Shown here: positions 50,918 to 60,900 of the stretch, one piece after another | How the letters are laid out: the number at the start of each line of letters is the position of its first letter | Position numbering within the stretch: the stretch's first letter is position 1 | NCBI GenBank assembly: GCA_001603005.1 | Contig: LVAJ01000021.1 | Span: 38,739 to 102,738, forward strand | Origin: Clostridiales bacterium Firm_04 | GTDB lineage: Bacteria > Bacillota > Clostridia > Oscillospirales > Ruminococcaceae | Direction of reading: 5' to 3' | Length of the DNA stretch: 64,000 nt | The notes under the pieces: generated by a model | The model's input: only the letters and a program-made list of their open reading frames with translations | The model's database searches: none | Told to the model about the DNA's origin: nothing | Program-made: the position numbers and the translations under genes

Positions 50918-52471
50918 TCAGATGATCTTGGTGGACCATTCCTCGATATTCCAGATGATATCCGCAACATCCATATAAAATTCCGGCTCGTGGCTGACAA
51001 GGAGCACCGTGCCTTTGTATTCCTGAAGCGCCTTTTTCAGCGCATCCTTTGCATCCTGATCGAGGTGATTGGTCGGCTCGTCCAGCACGAGCAGATTGAT
51101 CTCGGTCAGCATGATCCTGCACAGCCTGACCTTTGCATTTTCGCCGCCGGAGAGCACCTTCATCTGTGAGGAGATCTGCTCGGCGGTCAGTCCGCACTGT
51201 GCAAGCGCGCCGCGAACCTCTGCATTGGTCATTGCCGGAAACGCATCCCAGATGACCTGCAGCGGCGTTTCGGAGCCGGATTCGGCTTCCTGTTCAAAAT
51301 AGCCCGCTTCGACAAATTGATCGTGCGAAACGGTGCCGGAAAAGGGCGGGATCAGCTTGAGCAGGGTTTTCAGCAGCGTCGATTTGCCGATACCGTTGAC
51401 GCCGCGGATCGCGATTTTCTGTCCCTGCTCCACCTGCACCGAAACGGGCTTTGTCAGCGCAGTGTCGTAGCCGAGCACCAGATCTTTGCAGTCGATGACG
51501 ACTCTGCCGGGCGTTCTGGATTTCCGGAAGACGAACACAGGCTTCGGCTTTTCGCGCATCAGCGTGATCTTTTCCATTTTGTCCAGCTTTTTCTGACGGG
51601 ATTTTGCCATATTGGTCGTTGCAACGCGCGCCTTGTTCTTTGCGATAAAGGTTTCCAGCTCTGCGATTTCCTTCTGCTGCTTTTCAAAAGCCTGTTCGGT
51701 CTGGCGCTTTTTCAGCTCATACATCCGCATGAAGTTGTCGTAATCGCCGGTATATCTGGTCATGACAGCGTTCTCCACATGGTATACGACATTGATGACG
51801 CTGTTCAGGAACGGGATATCGTGCGACACGAGAATGAACGCATTTTCGTAATTTTGAAGGAAATTCGTCAGCCATACGATGTGGTTTTCATCGAGGAAGT
51901 TCGTCGGCTCATCGAGAATCAGGATCATCGGATTTTCGAGCAGCACTTTGGCAAGCAGCACCTTTGCGCGCTGACCGCCGGAGAGCTCCGAAACATCCCG
52001 ATCCAGGCCGATCTCATTCAGTCCGAGACCGTTTGCATATTCCGAGATCTTCGCGTCGATCGTATAGTATCCGCTGTAATCGAGGATGCTCTGGATCTCG
52101 CCAACCTCGTCCATGAGTGCGGCGGTTTCCGCCTCGGAGCAGTCCGCCATTTTTTCGTACATGCCGATCATCTCGGCTTCGAGTTCCGAGAGATGCCGGA
52201 ACGCATCCTGCAGCACATCGCGGATGGTCTTGCCCTTTTCCAGCGTACTGAACTGGTCGAGGTAGCCCGTGGTGATATGCCGGCACCATTCGACCTTGCC
52301 CTCATCCGGCATCAGCTTGCCGGTGATGATGCTGAGAAATGTGGATTTGCCCTCGCCGTTCGCACCGACCAGCCCGACATGCTCGCCGCGCAGCAGCCGG
52401 AAGGATGCATCGTTCAGGATCTGTCTTGCGCCGAACCCGTGCGTCACATGTTCGACATTCAGAATACTCAT
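50918..52471 (-). CDS. ABC-F family ATPase
   Basis: 517 residues, two ABC domains in one chain and no membrane segments. Walker A GANGEGKST (~36-44) and GVNGIGKST; signatures LSGGQRAKV and LSGGENAKV; Walker B ILILDEPTNFL and LLVLDEPTNHL. A charged linker between the domains holds coiled-coil (KKRQTEQAFEKQQKEIAELE). ABC-F proteins act on the ribosome in translation or give ribosome protection to antibiotics; the YkpA/YbiT-like layout suggests a housekeeping role. Transcribed from the repeat-borne promoter at 52507-52535. Confidence 0.92.
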   Translation of the reverse strand: MSILNVEHVTHGFGARQILNDASFRLLRGEHVGLVGANGEGKSTFLSIITGKLMPDEGKVEWCRHITTGYLDQFSTLEKGKTIRDVLQDAFRHLSELEAEMIGMYEKMADCSEAETAALMDEVGEIQSILDYSGYYTIDAKISEYANGLGLNEIGLDRDVSELSGGQRAKVLLAKVLLENPMILILDEPTNFLDENHIVWLTNFLQNYENAFILVSHDIPFLNSVINVVYHVENAVMTRYTGDYDNFMRMYELKKRQTEQAFEKQQKEIAELETFIAKNKARVATTNMAKSRQKKLDKMEKITLMREKPKPVFVFRKSRTPGRVVIDCKDLVLGYDTALTKPVSVQVEQGQKIAIRGVNGIGKSTLLKTLLKLIPPFSGTVSHDQFVEAGYFEQEAESGSETPLQVIWDAFPAMTNAEVRGALAQCGLTAEQISSQMKVLSGGENAKVRLCRIMLTEINLLVLDEPTNHLDQDAKDALKKALQEYKGTVLLVSHEPEFYMDVADIIWNIEEWSTKII

Positions 52472-52504
52472 ATTTTTGCAACACTCCGTTTATCAAATTT
52501 CTCC

Positions 52505-52657
52505 CTATTATAACATATTATCTTGAAAAGTGCAATGGGAGAACCTGAAAAAACGGAGTTTTTGGGAGCAGTCACGATTGAGAAGCCGCGTCTAGCGGCG
52601 TGAACTGCGGCTGCGGGTACTGCCCGCCCGGAGGGAAAGATCAGCGGGGGCTCCCCA
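52505..52657 (-). repeat. Dispersed repeat, copy B (promoter-ending element)
   Basis: Minus-strand match to 14564-14736, strongest over GTACCCGCAGCC...CTTCTCAATCGTGACTGC and the CCCATTGCAC end. It begins within 10 nt of the sensor kinase stop and ends in the functional promoter of the ABC-F gene. Confidence 0.75.
52507..52535 (-). promoter_or_regulatory. Promoter of the ABC-F gene (within repeat copy B)
   Basis: Minus strand TTGCAC, 17-bp spacer, TATAAT with extended TG. Confidence 0.85.
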
Positions 52658-52663
52658 CAAGCA

Positions 52664-54571
52664 TCAGAGATCCTTGCGACGGATCGTTTTGATGAGAAAC
52701 CGCGGCTTTCGCAGCTCTGCGGTGAAGATGCCGTCTTTGGCACGGATGCGCAGCCGGATCCCGTGCGCGGATGCGATCTGCTGCACGATGCTGAGCCCCA
52801 GCCCGCTGCCGGACTGACTGCTCCGCGCGGCATCCCCGCGGCGGAACGGCTCGCAGATCGCTTTCACATCCAGTGTGCCGGAGAACGGATTGCTGATGTG
52901 CAGCGTGCGTTTTTCCGCGGAAACCGTGACGGTTCCGTTCTCATTTGCATGCTGCACGGCATTGGCAGCGAGATTCTCCGCAAGCTGCCGCAGCATCTCC
53001 GGATTGCCCTTGACCGTCAGGCTGCCGGATTCTTCCAGCGTCAGCCCGCGTGCCTGCATCTGCGTTTCCTTTTGCTGAAATGCCGCATGCAGTAGCGCGG
53101 TCAGATCGACCTTCTGCGTCATCAGCGGTTCGGTGAGATCCTCTGTCCGCGCAAGCTTTAACACGCTCGCGATCATCTCGTCCATATGCGTGACATTTTC
53201 CATGATGTTGTCCGCATAGGTATCTGCGTTCTCCGGATGCGCGTGTGTGCGGAGATTTTCTGCATTGCCGTAGATCACCGCAAGCGGCGTTTTCAGGTCA
53301 TGCGCCAGCGCGCCGGTCAGGTTTCTGCGGTAGGCGCGGAAATCATAGCGCCTGCTGTAGATCAGATATACGATGACTGACCAGATCAGCCCGATCATCA
53401 GCGACGGGAGCAGCGCGCCGACTGCAAGTATGCACAGCATTTGATGGAGAATGGACGGCGCCATGATCCGCAGCATGTTCAGCAGGTCAAGACGGATGTA
53501 AGTAAACAGCTGCCATGTTTCGCCGCGGAACGAAATATTCTGCATGGTGATATCCTGTTTGATGCGAAGGCGTTTGAACTTGACATCCTGTCCCTGATCG
53601 AGGAACCGATAATAGACATACTTCGGCTCCAGTTCCCGCTGATAGCGATACGATGCTTTGATCTCGGTCACAAGCTTCAATGCTTCATGAGAGATCAGCT
53701 GAATCTGATCGTTTTCGGTGACCTTTTCCTTGAGTTCTTGTTCTTCTTTTTGTTTATTTGTTCTGCAAAAAACGGGCAATTCACGCGCCATGTTCTGCAT
53801 GAGCGCATCTGCATGCGGGGCATTTCCGCCGAGGCATTCGATCCCGCCAAGATGCAGTTTTCCGTCTGCACTTTTTTCCTCTGCAAGATTCGGCAAGTCC
53901 GAATGAAAAGCGGCAAGCTCCTCTGCAATATTCGGCAAGTCCAAATGAAAAGCGGCAAGCTCCTCCTTGCTGAGATCGGAGCAGATCTTTGTCCAGCCTT
54001 TCGGCGGATCCGGCGACAGATCCACCCATTCGCCGGCAAGCGGTTCGCCTTCCTCTTTTCGATAAGGCGCGAAGCGAACCGGCTTTCGCATATAGACTTC
54101 ACCCGGAATAAACCGGTTATCCTTGACATAAATGCTGTATGCCGCGACCGGATAAAAATAAACAGTTGAGTCAAACAGCCTGCGGATCAGATCTGCATCC
54201 TCCAGCCGGTATAATTTCTTTTCACCGTTCTGCCAGATTTCCGCAAATGCATACGGTCTGGTGGGAATGACCTCACCTGTTTCCGGATTATAAAGCATCA
54301 TACCGCATTGCATATTGTAATCACGAGCTTTTGAGAGTGCATAATTCTGAAGCCAGAGATCAGCTCTATCTTCTGCGTCCGCGCTTTCAAGATGCTGCGC
54401 CAGAAACGGATCAAATCCATCCCGTTGGTCATCGAGCACGATCTCGTAATCCCGTTCATAGAGAAAACACTGATAGCCGATCAAACCGGCACTGAACAGG
54501 AAAAACAGAATCAGAAACCTGCGCCAGAAAAACTGCCGGAACGTCTTTTTGCCATGATGTTTGTGTTTCAT
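52664..54571 (-). CDS. Sensor histidine kinase
   Basis: 635 residues. Membrane segment ~16-38 (FLILFFLFSAGLIGYQCFLY), a long extracytoplasmic sensor region to ~375, second segment ~380-415, HisKA with the phospho-acceptor His in LAHDLKTPLAVIYG, and HATPase (LAANAVQHANENG, SGLGLSIVQQIASAHG). No clear HAMP. The sensor holds a 14-residue tandem duplication (EELAAFHLDLPNIA / EELAAFHSDLPNLA) encoded by a 42-bp direct repeat at 53888-53971, probably a recent slip. Start ATG 54571 has GGAGGTGATC upstream; a GTG three codons earlier lies inside that site. Cotranscribed with the regulator gene (5-nt gap). Confidence 0.9.
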   Translation of the reverse strand: MKHKHHGKKTFRQFFWRRFLILFFLFSAGLIGYQCFLYERDYEIVLDDQRDGFDPFLAQHLESADAEDRADLWLQNYALSKARDYNMQCGMMLYNPETGEVIPTRPYAFAEIWQNGEKKLYRLEDADLIRRLFDSTVYFYPVAAYSIYVKDNRFIPGEVYMRKPVRFAPYRKEEGEPLAGEWVDLSPDPPKGWTKICSDLSKEELAAFHLDLPNIAEELAAFHSDLPNLAEEKSADGKLHLGGIECLGGNAPHADALMQNMARELPVFCRTNKQKEEQELKEKVTENDQIQLISHEALKLVTEIKASYRYQRELEPKYVYYRFLDQGQDVKFKRLRIKQDITMQNISFRGETWQLFTYIRLDLLNMLRIMAPSILHQMLCILAVGALLPSLMIGLIWSVIVYLIYSRRYDFRAYRRNLTGALAHDLKTPLAVIYGNAENLRTHAHPENADTYADNIMENVTHMDEMIASVLKLARTEDLTEPLMTQKVDLTALLHAAFQQKETQMQARGLTLEESGSLTVKGNPEMLRQLAENLAANAVQHANENGTVTVSAEKRTLHISNPFSGTLDVKAICEPFRRGDAARSSQSGSGLGLSIVQQIASAHGIRLRIRAKDGIFTAELRKPRFLIKTIRRKDL

Positions 54572-54576
54572 TGCGA

Positions 54577-55266
54577 TCACCTCCGCGGACCGTCTTTCAA
54601 TTGATAGCCCTTTGAAATGACAGTATGGATCTGCTTTCCCGCGCTGCCGAGTGCTTTCCGCAGCTTTTTGATGTGCGTATCCACCACGCGGTCGCTGCCG
54701 AAGAAGTCGCTTCCCCAGATGCGGTCGAGCAGCAGGTCGCGCGAAACCACCCAGTCCTTGTGCTCCATGAGATATTGCAAAAGCGCAAATTCCTTTGCGG
54801 GCAGCGTGACCGGTACGCCGTCTGCCGTAACCGCAAGCGTCAGCGGATTCAGCGTGATCGCGCCGCAGACCAGCTCGCGGTGCAGGACGGTTCCCTTTGC
54901 GCGCTTGAGCAGCGCCTGCACCTTTGCATAGAGCGTTGCCAGCGAAAACGGCTTGATGATATAATCATCGCAGCCGAGCGTGTAGCCGTAAAGCACATCC
55001 TCCTCGCGGGCGCGCGCCGTCAGGAACAGCAGCGGCACATCCGAGACCGAACGGATGCTGCGGCAGACCGAAAAGCCGTCCAGCTCCGGCAGCATCACAT
55101 CCAGCAGGATCAGATCGAAATTTCCGCTGTGTGCGGCGTCCAGTCCCTCGGCGCCGTTCTGCACGGTCTCGACGGTGCAGTTGTGTTCGGGCTGCCCGGA
55201 GAAAAAGTCGCAGATCATATCGCAGATCTGCACATTGTCCTCAACCAGCAGGATCCGGTAAAGCAT
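54577..55266 (-). CDS. OmpR-family response regulator
   Basis: 229 residues from MLYRILLVED. Receiver domain with Glu9/Asp10 and phospho-acceptor Asp56 in LILLDVMLPELDGF, Lys in IIKPFSLATL; winged-helix domain (~130-229; LPAKEFALLQYLMEHKDWVV, DRVVDTHIKKLRKALG). AAAGGAGGTGACGGGG sets the start; an upstream in-frame Met is rejected. Its 5' flank holds a structured transcript and terminator (55420-55697), so expression may depend on read-through, or on a weak TATGAT-type promoter near 55291-55296. Confidence 0.92.
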   Translation of the reverse strand: MLYRILLVEDNVQICDMICDFFSGQPEHNCTVETVQNGAEGLDAAHSGNFDLILLDVMLPELDGFSVCRSIRSVSDVPLLFLTARAREEDVLYGYTLGCDDYIIKPFSLATLYAKVQALLKRAKGTVLHRELVCGAITLNPLTLAVTADGVPVTLPAKEFALLQYLMEHKDWVVSRDLLLDRIWGSDFFGSDRVVDTHIKKLRKALGSAGKQIHTVISKGYQLKDGPRR

Positions 55267-55419
55267 CCCCGTCACCTCCTTTGTCTGTATCATAGCAAAC
55301 GGATGTGTCTTTCGTATGTCCTGCATGCGGAGTTTGCAGGAACATTTCCGTCTGCGGGATGTTTCTGTTTCATGATAGCATGCAGCGCGGAGAATTGCAA
55401 GAAAATCCGCGGTACCGCA

Positions 55420-55451
55420 TAAAAAATGAGGGAGCCTTCCGGTTCCCTCAT
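55420..55451 (-). terminator. Terminator of the candidate RNA
   Basis: ATGAGGGAACC / GGCTCCCTCAT stem with a GGAA loop, followed on the minus strand by TTTTTT; T-rich on the plus side also. Confidence 0.85.
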
Positions 55452-55697
55452 CTGTTTTTCGTTTGATACAGGCTATCTTGTGACGGACTGCATTCAGGCG
55501 GCTTTTTTCATCAAAAAAAATAAAAAGGAAGTCACAAGACGGTCATAACCGTCTGCCCGAAGCAACGCCTGTATCGGCAATGCAAGCAATCTTGCAGCAC
55601 ACACGACCTGCACCGGAACTCCCCCGATCGGGGGAAATTGTGAGTCGAACACATAAAAGGAAGCTGCAGAAAACCAGCGGTACAGTGTACGCTTGCT
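55420..55697 (-). ncRNA. Candidate ~275-nt structured non-coding RNA or long leader
   Basis: Begins after a consensus promoter (55704-55732) and ends at a strong terminator (55420-55451). Paired arms, in + coordinates: GCTTGC 55691-55696 with GCAAGC 55582-55587; GCTGCAGA 55663-55670 with TCTTGCAGC ~55590-55598; the self-paired CCCCCGATCGGGGG 55621-55634; GCCTGTATC 55567-55575 with GATACAGGC 55465-55473; GTCACAAGA 55531-55539 with TCTTGTGAC 55476-55484. No coding frame of note. It matches none of the tmRNA, RNase P, SRP or T-box signatures I know. This accounts for most of the 460-bp gap. Confidence 0.55.
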
Positions 55698-55703
55698 GTA
55701 TTC

Positions 55704-55732
55704 AGTATACCACGGATCGCGCCGGTTGTCAA
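55704..55732 (-). promoter_or_regulatory. Promoter of the candidate RNA
   Basis: Minus strand TTGACA, 17-bp spacer, TATACT. The -35 box overlaps the stop codon of the TerD-domain gene. Confidence 0.85.
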
Positions 55733-57732
55733 CCCTCCAAGAAGAAATTGTGGTCGATCAGAGATTGTTCCTTTTCGGAAGACGGCTTGCCCATGACCAG
55801 AATCACATCTGCTTCCTCTGCGGATACCGCAAACGATGCACCCTGCGCACCGAACAGCAGATCGAGATAATCCGCAAGCGTAAAGCCGTTGTTCCGCGGG
55901 GCTTCTTCGTAATAGCCGCCGGTTTCGAGCGGAATGCCGTCAAAGACCAGCGCGCGGTTCGCAATGTCGATCCAGCCGTAATTGATCCGCCGGTAGGAAC
56001 CGGTCAGATAGTGTGTGAAGAAACAGTTTTTCGGATCGTAAAGCTTGATTTCTTCGCCGGTTCCGGATACGCCCATGATGCCGACAAAGCATTCGTCGAT
56101 CTCCTTGAAGGTCGGATAGCCGCTGTAAAGATTGATGTTGAGCGTCACACTGCGCAGCGATTCGCGCGCCTTGTCCAGATCAACGTCAATGTATTCCGCA
56201 GCATCGGAATGCGTGATGTCGCCGCTGAACACAAGCTCATTCGACTTGAAATTTGCATTCCAGCCGACATTGATCTCATTGTTCTGCCAGTCAAATGCCG
56301 CACCGTGCAGATCAATGTCCACTCGCTGCTTATCGTTCCAGTAGACAAAGAACCGGATGCAGCGGACTTCCTCCGGAATCCGGTAGGCAAGACCGGAGCG
56401 GATATAGCCGCCCTCTGCCGATTTGTCGGCGATGCGGACCGTCGAGCGGTCAAGGTCGAAATCCGGCATGCTGACATAGACCTTCTTCCCGCGCAGCACG
56501 GTCTCATTTGCGGAAAGCCGCGCCTGAAGCAGATAGCGGAGCATCTGACGCAGCACGACCGCTTCCTGATAGTGCAGATCGTCGAGCCCGCTTGTATCGC
56601 GCGAGAAGAATGTGACAAGGCTCACGAGCGTCTGCGGGCTCAGCTCCGCGGCATGCGGCAGCAGCCGGTCAAAGAGATCCTTGACCGCATAGCCGTTCCG
56701 CAGCAGATAGGTCAGGTGGCGGAGCATCATGCCGGGGCGCTCTGCATAGGCGTCCAGTGCTTCCGGCGCTTTCCGGCTGACCATGTCCTTGACCTCGGAT
56801 TCCCACGACCGCAGCGTTCCGGCGCGCAGCTCTGCGACTGCCTTTGCAAATGCCGGATCGCGCGAATAGGTGTTGAAGTCGATGTATTGCAGCATCAGCA
56901 GCGTGCGCTCGCGCTTTTTGCCGGAGAGGATCAGATTGCCGCGGAAATCCGCGAGCGGAAAGCTTTCCAGCAGCTTGACCAGCAAGCGCTTCTGCGAGGT
57001 GCGGAAGTGATAATGCGCATGCGTGAGGACATAGTCCATGCACTTCCAGACGTCGCCGGTGTGCTGGCAGACCGCGTGCAGGGCACTGCATTTCTCCGCG
57101 GAAGAAAGATTCTCCGCCGCAAAGAGCGCCTGAAACACGAGCAGCAGATTCTGCTTGAATGTCACGGTGATGCCGGAGAGTTCCTCTGCGGACAGATTCT
57201 TCGCGCATTCCGCGATCATCATGCATTCCTTGTCAGTCATGCGCTCGGTCTTGCCGAGGATTTTTTTGCAGGGCAGCAGATACTTGTCTTTCGTGTCGAT
57301 CAGCGCGAGCACCTTTGCATCCAGCAGCGTGTCATCCGGCTCCGTTTTTTCGGTATCCTGCATCTCCGGCAACCAGCCCTTTGCAACCGGCTGACCGGTC
57401 AGCTCCTCTATTCCGTATGTCGAAAAATAATGTACCAGCTGATGAAACCGAAAGACCGCCTCATCCATTTCCATGACCTGCGACGGGAAGTCCGGATACA
57501 TCGGCTTTGCCTTGACATCGCCGATATATGACCGCACGCGTTCCGGCAGACCGTCTGCATCCGCGGATCTTGCCAGCGTGACAATATCCGCCGCAGACAG
57601 CGTATATCCAAGCGCGTTCAGCTCTATATTCACAGTCATTGCCTTGACCATATTTTCCTCGGTCAGCGGCGCCGTATCGAATGAAACCGCAACAAGCCGC
57701 AGCTCCGAAAACAACAGTTGATCGTAATGCAT
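55729..57732 (-). CDS. Large protein with C-terminal TerD-like domain
   Basis: 667 residues. The first ~420 residues are a helical region of unknown kind (LVKLLESFPLADFRG, LRHLTYLLRNGYAVKDL suggest helical repeats). Residues ~425-610 resemble the TerD fold (RIPEEVRCIRFFVYWND, FVGIMGVSGTGEEIKLYD, YGWIDIANR), a Ca-binding beta-sandwich of tellurite/stress-response clusters; the GEEI and DGD-like acidic positions fit. No signal peptide. There is no ter gene cluster nearby, so this is an isolated TerD architecture. AAAGGAG lies 8 nt before the ATG; promoter at 57768-57796. Confidence 0.7.
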   Translation of the reverse strand: MHYDQLLFSELRLVAVSFDTAPLTEENMVKAMTVNIELNALGYTLSAADIVTLARSADADGLPERVRSYIGDVKAKPMYPDFPSQVMEMDEAVFRFHQLVHYFSTYGIEELTGQPVAKGWLPEMQDTEKTEPDDTLLDAKVLALIDTKDKYLLPCKKILGKTERMTDKECMMIAECAKNLSAEELSGITVTFKQNLLLVFQALFAAENLSSAEKCSALHAVCQHTGDVWKCMDYVLTHAHYHFRTSQKRLLVKLLESFPLADFRGNLILSGKKRERTLLMLQYIDFNTYSRDPAFAKAVAELRAGTLRSWESEVKDMVSRKAPEALDAYAERPGMMLRHLTYLLRNGYAVKDLFDRLLPHAAELSPQTLVSLVTFFSRDTSGLDDLHYQEAVVLRQMLRYLLQARLSANETVLRGKKVYVSMPDFDLDRSTVRIADKSAEGGYIRSGLAYRIPEEVRCIRFFVYWNDKQRVDIDLHGAAFDWQNNEINVGWNANFKSNELVFSGDITHSDAAEYIDVDLDKARESLRSVTLNINLYSGYPTFKEIDECFVGIMGVSGTGEEIKLYDPKNCFFTHYLTGSYRRINYGWIDIANRALVFDGIPLETGGYYEEAPRNNGFTLADYLDLLFGAQGASFAVSAEEADVILVMGKPSSEKEQSLIDHNFFLEG

Positions 57733-57767
57733 CTGAAACGCTCCTTTCAGGTTCAGGATAGTATTTT

Positions 57768-57796
57768 ATTATAACACAAAAGAACGGCTGGTTCAA
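57768..57796 (-). promoter_or_regulatory. Promoter of the TerD-domain gene
   Basis: Minus strand TTGAAC, 17-bp spacer, TATAAT. Confidence 0.8.
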
Positions 57797-57915
57797 TCGC
57801 TTTTTGCAGAATTTACAGTTTATTCACATTTTCTATTTGCCGAACATACGGAAAACGGCGCAATTCTGCATATATATTTATTTTTGCTTTTTAATTTCTT
57901 TGTACATGCAGTGAA

Positions 57916-57944
57916 TTGCGAACCGCACGGATTTATGTTATAAT
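57916..57944 (+). promoter_or_regulatory. Promoter of the 1537-residue LRR-dockerin gene
   Basis: TTGCGA, 17-bp spacer, TATAAT with extended TG; leader about 35 nt. Confidence 0.75.
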
Positions 57945-57986
57945 AGTAACATTGTGCGCTGCACAAAATATGAAAGGATGGTTGCG

Positions 57987-60900
57987 ATGAGAAAACAAAA
58001 AACCGGCGCAGTGCTTTGCGCGATCTGCCTTGCACTGACCGGCACACCCACACCTGATCTGCTCTTTTCCGGCACAGTTTATGCAGCGGAAACGGAGCTG
58101 ACCAGCGATCTGCTCAAATACTCCGTGCTGGACGGTCAGGTCATGATCACCGGCACGACCGGTCTGCTGCCGGAAACCTATGTGATCCCGAATGAGATCG
58201 GCGGCATGCCCGTCACCGAGATCGGTGAGAAGGCGTTCCAGAAGCAGGTCAAGGTCGTGAATCTGACACTGCCGAACTATCTGACCGTGATCGGCAACTC
58301 CGCATTCAACGACTGCGACGCGCTGACTGCGGTGACACTGCCGCCCTATGTCAGACAGCTCGGCGGTGCGGCATTCAGCTCCTGCGATGCGCTGCAGGCG
58401 ATCACGCTGAACGAGGGACTGGAAGAAATCGGGTACAGCGCATTTTACGCTGCAAAGGAAACGGCACTGACCTTGCCTTCCACGCTGAAAACGATCGGTC
58501 AGGGGGCATTTGCTGCCAATTATAAGCTGACTGCGGTTTCCATTCCGGACAGCGTCACGGAGATCGGCAATATGGCATTCAGTACGTGCCGCGCACTCGA
58601 AACGATCCGGTTCCCGCAGAACATGACAGTGATGCCGGGTTCCGTCTGCAAAGAATGCGACTCGCTGACTGCGGTCACGATCCCGGAGACTGTCACGGAG
58701 ATCGGCGAATATGCGTTTGCAGAATGCAAAACACTGAAATCCGTCACGATCCCCGAAAAGGTCACAACGATCGGCAAAAGAGCGTTCGATACCTGCGAAG
58801 CACTCGAAACGGTCACGCTGCCGGACGGTCTGGAAACGATCGGGGAATATGCATTTGAAAACTGTGCTGTGCTCTCCGGTGTGAAACTCCCCGCCGGCAT
58901 GAAAGAGCTTGGTTCAAATTCTTTCGCAAACACGGCACTGAAAGAGGCTGCGGTTCCTGCCGGACTGACCAAACTGGGATACAGCGTCTTTACGGAATGC
59001 AAAGCACTGGAAAAAATCACGCTGCCGGACGGCATGACGGAGATCCCGATGTCCTTCCTGAGCAACTGCCCGCTGCTGGATCATGTTGTCATTCCGGATT
59101 CCGTCACGAAGATCGGCAGCACTGCGTTCTACAAAGACGAGGCGCTTGCGGATCTCACGGTTCCGGAAACAATCACCGAGATCGGCAGCAGTGCATTTTC
59201 GTACACGCCGTTCATAGATACACTGTTCGGCGGCGGAAACTATGCGATCCTGAATCATGTTCTGCTGGATTCGCAGAACTGTGAGGGCGAGATCACGATT
59301 CCGGACGGTGTGACTGCCATCGCGGACAGTGCTTTTAACGACTACTTTTCTGCAAAGATCACTGCCGTGACCATTCCGGAGAGCGTCAAAAAGATCGGAA
59401 CAGGCGCGTTTCAAGGGCAGTCTCTGATCGAAAGCTTTACACTGCCGGAAACCCTTGAGGAGATCGGTGCGAGAGCATTCAGCGGCTGCAGAGCACTGAA
59501 ATCCATTTCGATTCCGGATTCCGTGAAGGATCAGATCGGCGCAGGCGCATTGGACGGCTGCAAAGCGCTGGAGGAGGTCAGACTGCCTTCCGGCATCACC
59601 GTCATTCCGGAGTCGATGTTCAACGGATGCTCCAGCCTGAAAACGGTCAATCTGCCGGACGGCGTGACGGTGCTGGGAAAAGGGGCATTCGGTCAATGCG
59701 CTGCAATGGAAGAAATCAAACTGCCGAAAAGCCTGAAAACAATCGGCAGCGGCGCATTCAGAAATTGCTCTGCATTGAAAAATATCACGCTCTTTGAAAA
59801 CGTCACCAAAATCGAAACAGAGGCATTTGCCAACTGCCTGACGCTCGGCTGGATCGGCATTCTGAATCCGTACTGCGAGATCCCGATGGACAGAAAGGTC
59901 ATTTATACCAACAGCTATGAAGCAAAGCCGCAGTTCAAGGGCTCGATCTACGGCTATGCGGATTCCACGGCAGAAGCATACGCGAATTATTACGGCATCG
60001 ACTTTCAGCTGATCGGCCCGACGCCGACCGACATCACCACGGAGCCTGCCGTGACCACGACGACCGGAACGTACACCACGAAGCAGCCGGCGGTCACGAC
60101 CGTTCGCACAACGGCTGACCTCAGCAGAATGTCGCTGACAAAAGCGACCGGAACACAGACGACCGCATCCGCGGCTGGCACGGCCGTCACCACAACGGCG
60201 CCGGTCACTACAACGGCAACGACAACAACGATCCCGAATGCCGGCGGTCTGCGCTATCATGTCTATTATGAAAATAATGACACCGAGAAGGAACACGGGA
60301 AGGTCATCATAGACGGCCCGACCGCGGATATGCCCTATGATGTCGTTGTGCCGGCGGAGATCGAAGGCATGCCGGTCATGCGCGTCGGCGGCTTCCGCGA
60401 ATGCAAGCGTCTGCATTCGATCGTGCTTCCGGACGGCGCTGCGATTTCTTCCGACGCATTCTCCGGCTGCACGTTTCTGGAATCCGTCAGACTGCCTGCC
60501 GATCTGGAAATCATTGAAAGCGGCACATTTGCCGGCTGCGCCACGCTGAAGCAGATCGAGATTCCGGATACGGTCACAGAGATCAAAGATTCCGCATTTT
60601 CCGACTGCGCGATGCTGAAGTCTGTTCAGCTGCCTGCCGGTCTGAAGCGAACGGCAACGCATGTTTTCATGGGCTGCTATCAGCTCGAACCGGTCACGCT
60701 GCCGGAGGGCGTGAAGAACATTTCCGTTTACAGCGCACTGGATACCTGCTACTTCGGTCATTATCAGGACAAGAGCCTGCGCATTAACACCACCGATATT
60801 GCAGAAAGCGCTGTCAGGCTCAATGATTTTCCGGTTCTGAAGGAGCTGATCATCGGCGAAAAAGCTGCGAGATTCTATGCAAAAATGATGGCGGCAAGCA

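Noticed and set aside
55409..55418. T-box core-like GCGGTACCGC near the second two-component system
   Set aside because: It is a palindrome, lies after the terminator in the transcribed direction, and no Stem I or antiterminator partner is seen.
58914..60761. Long open frame on the minus strand inside the 1537-residue LRR-dockerin gene (similar ones at 24687-26204, 30198-31598 and 46480-48831)
   Set aside because: No ribosome binding site, Arg/His/Cys-rich low-quality translation, and complete overlap with clear genes; produced by codon bias on the coding strand.
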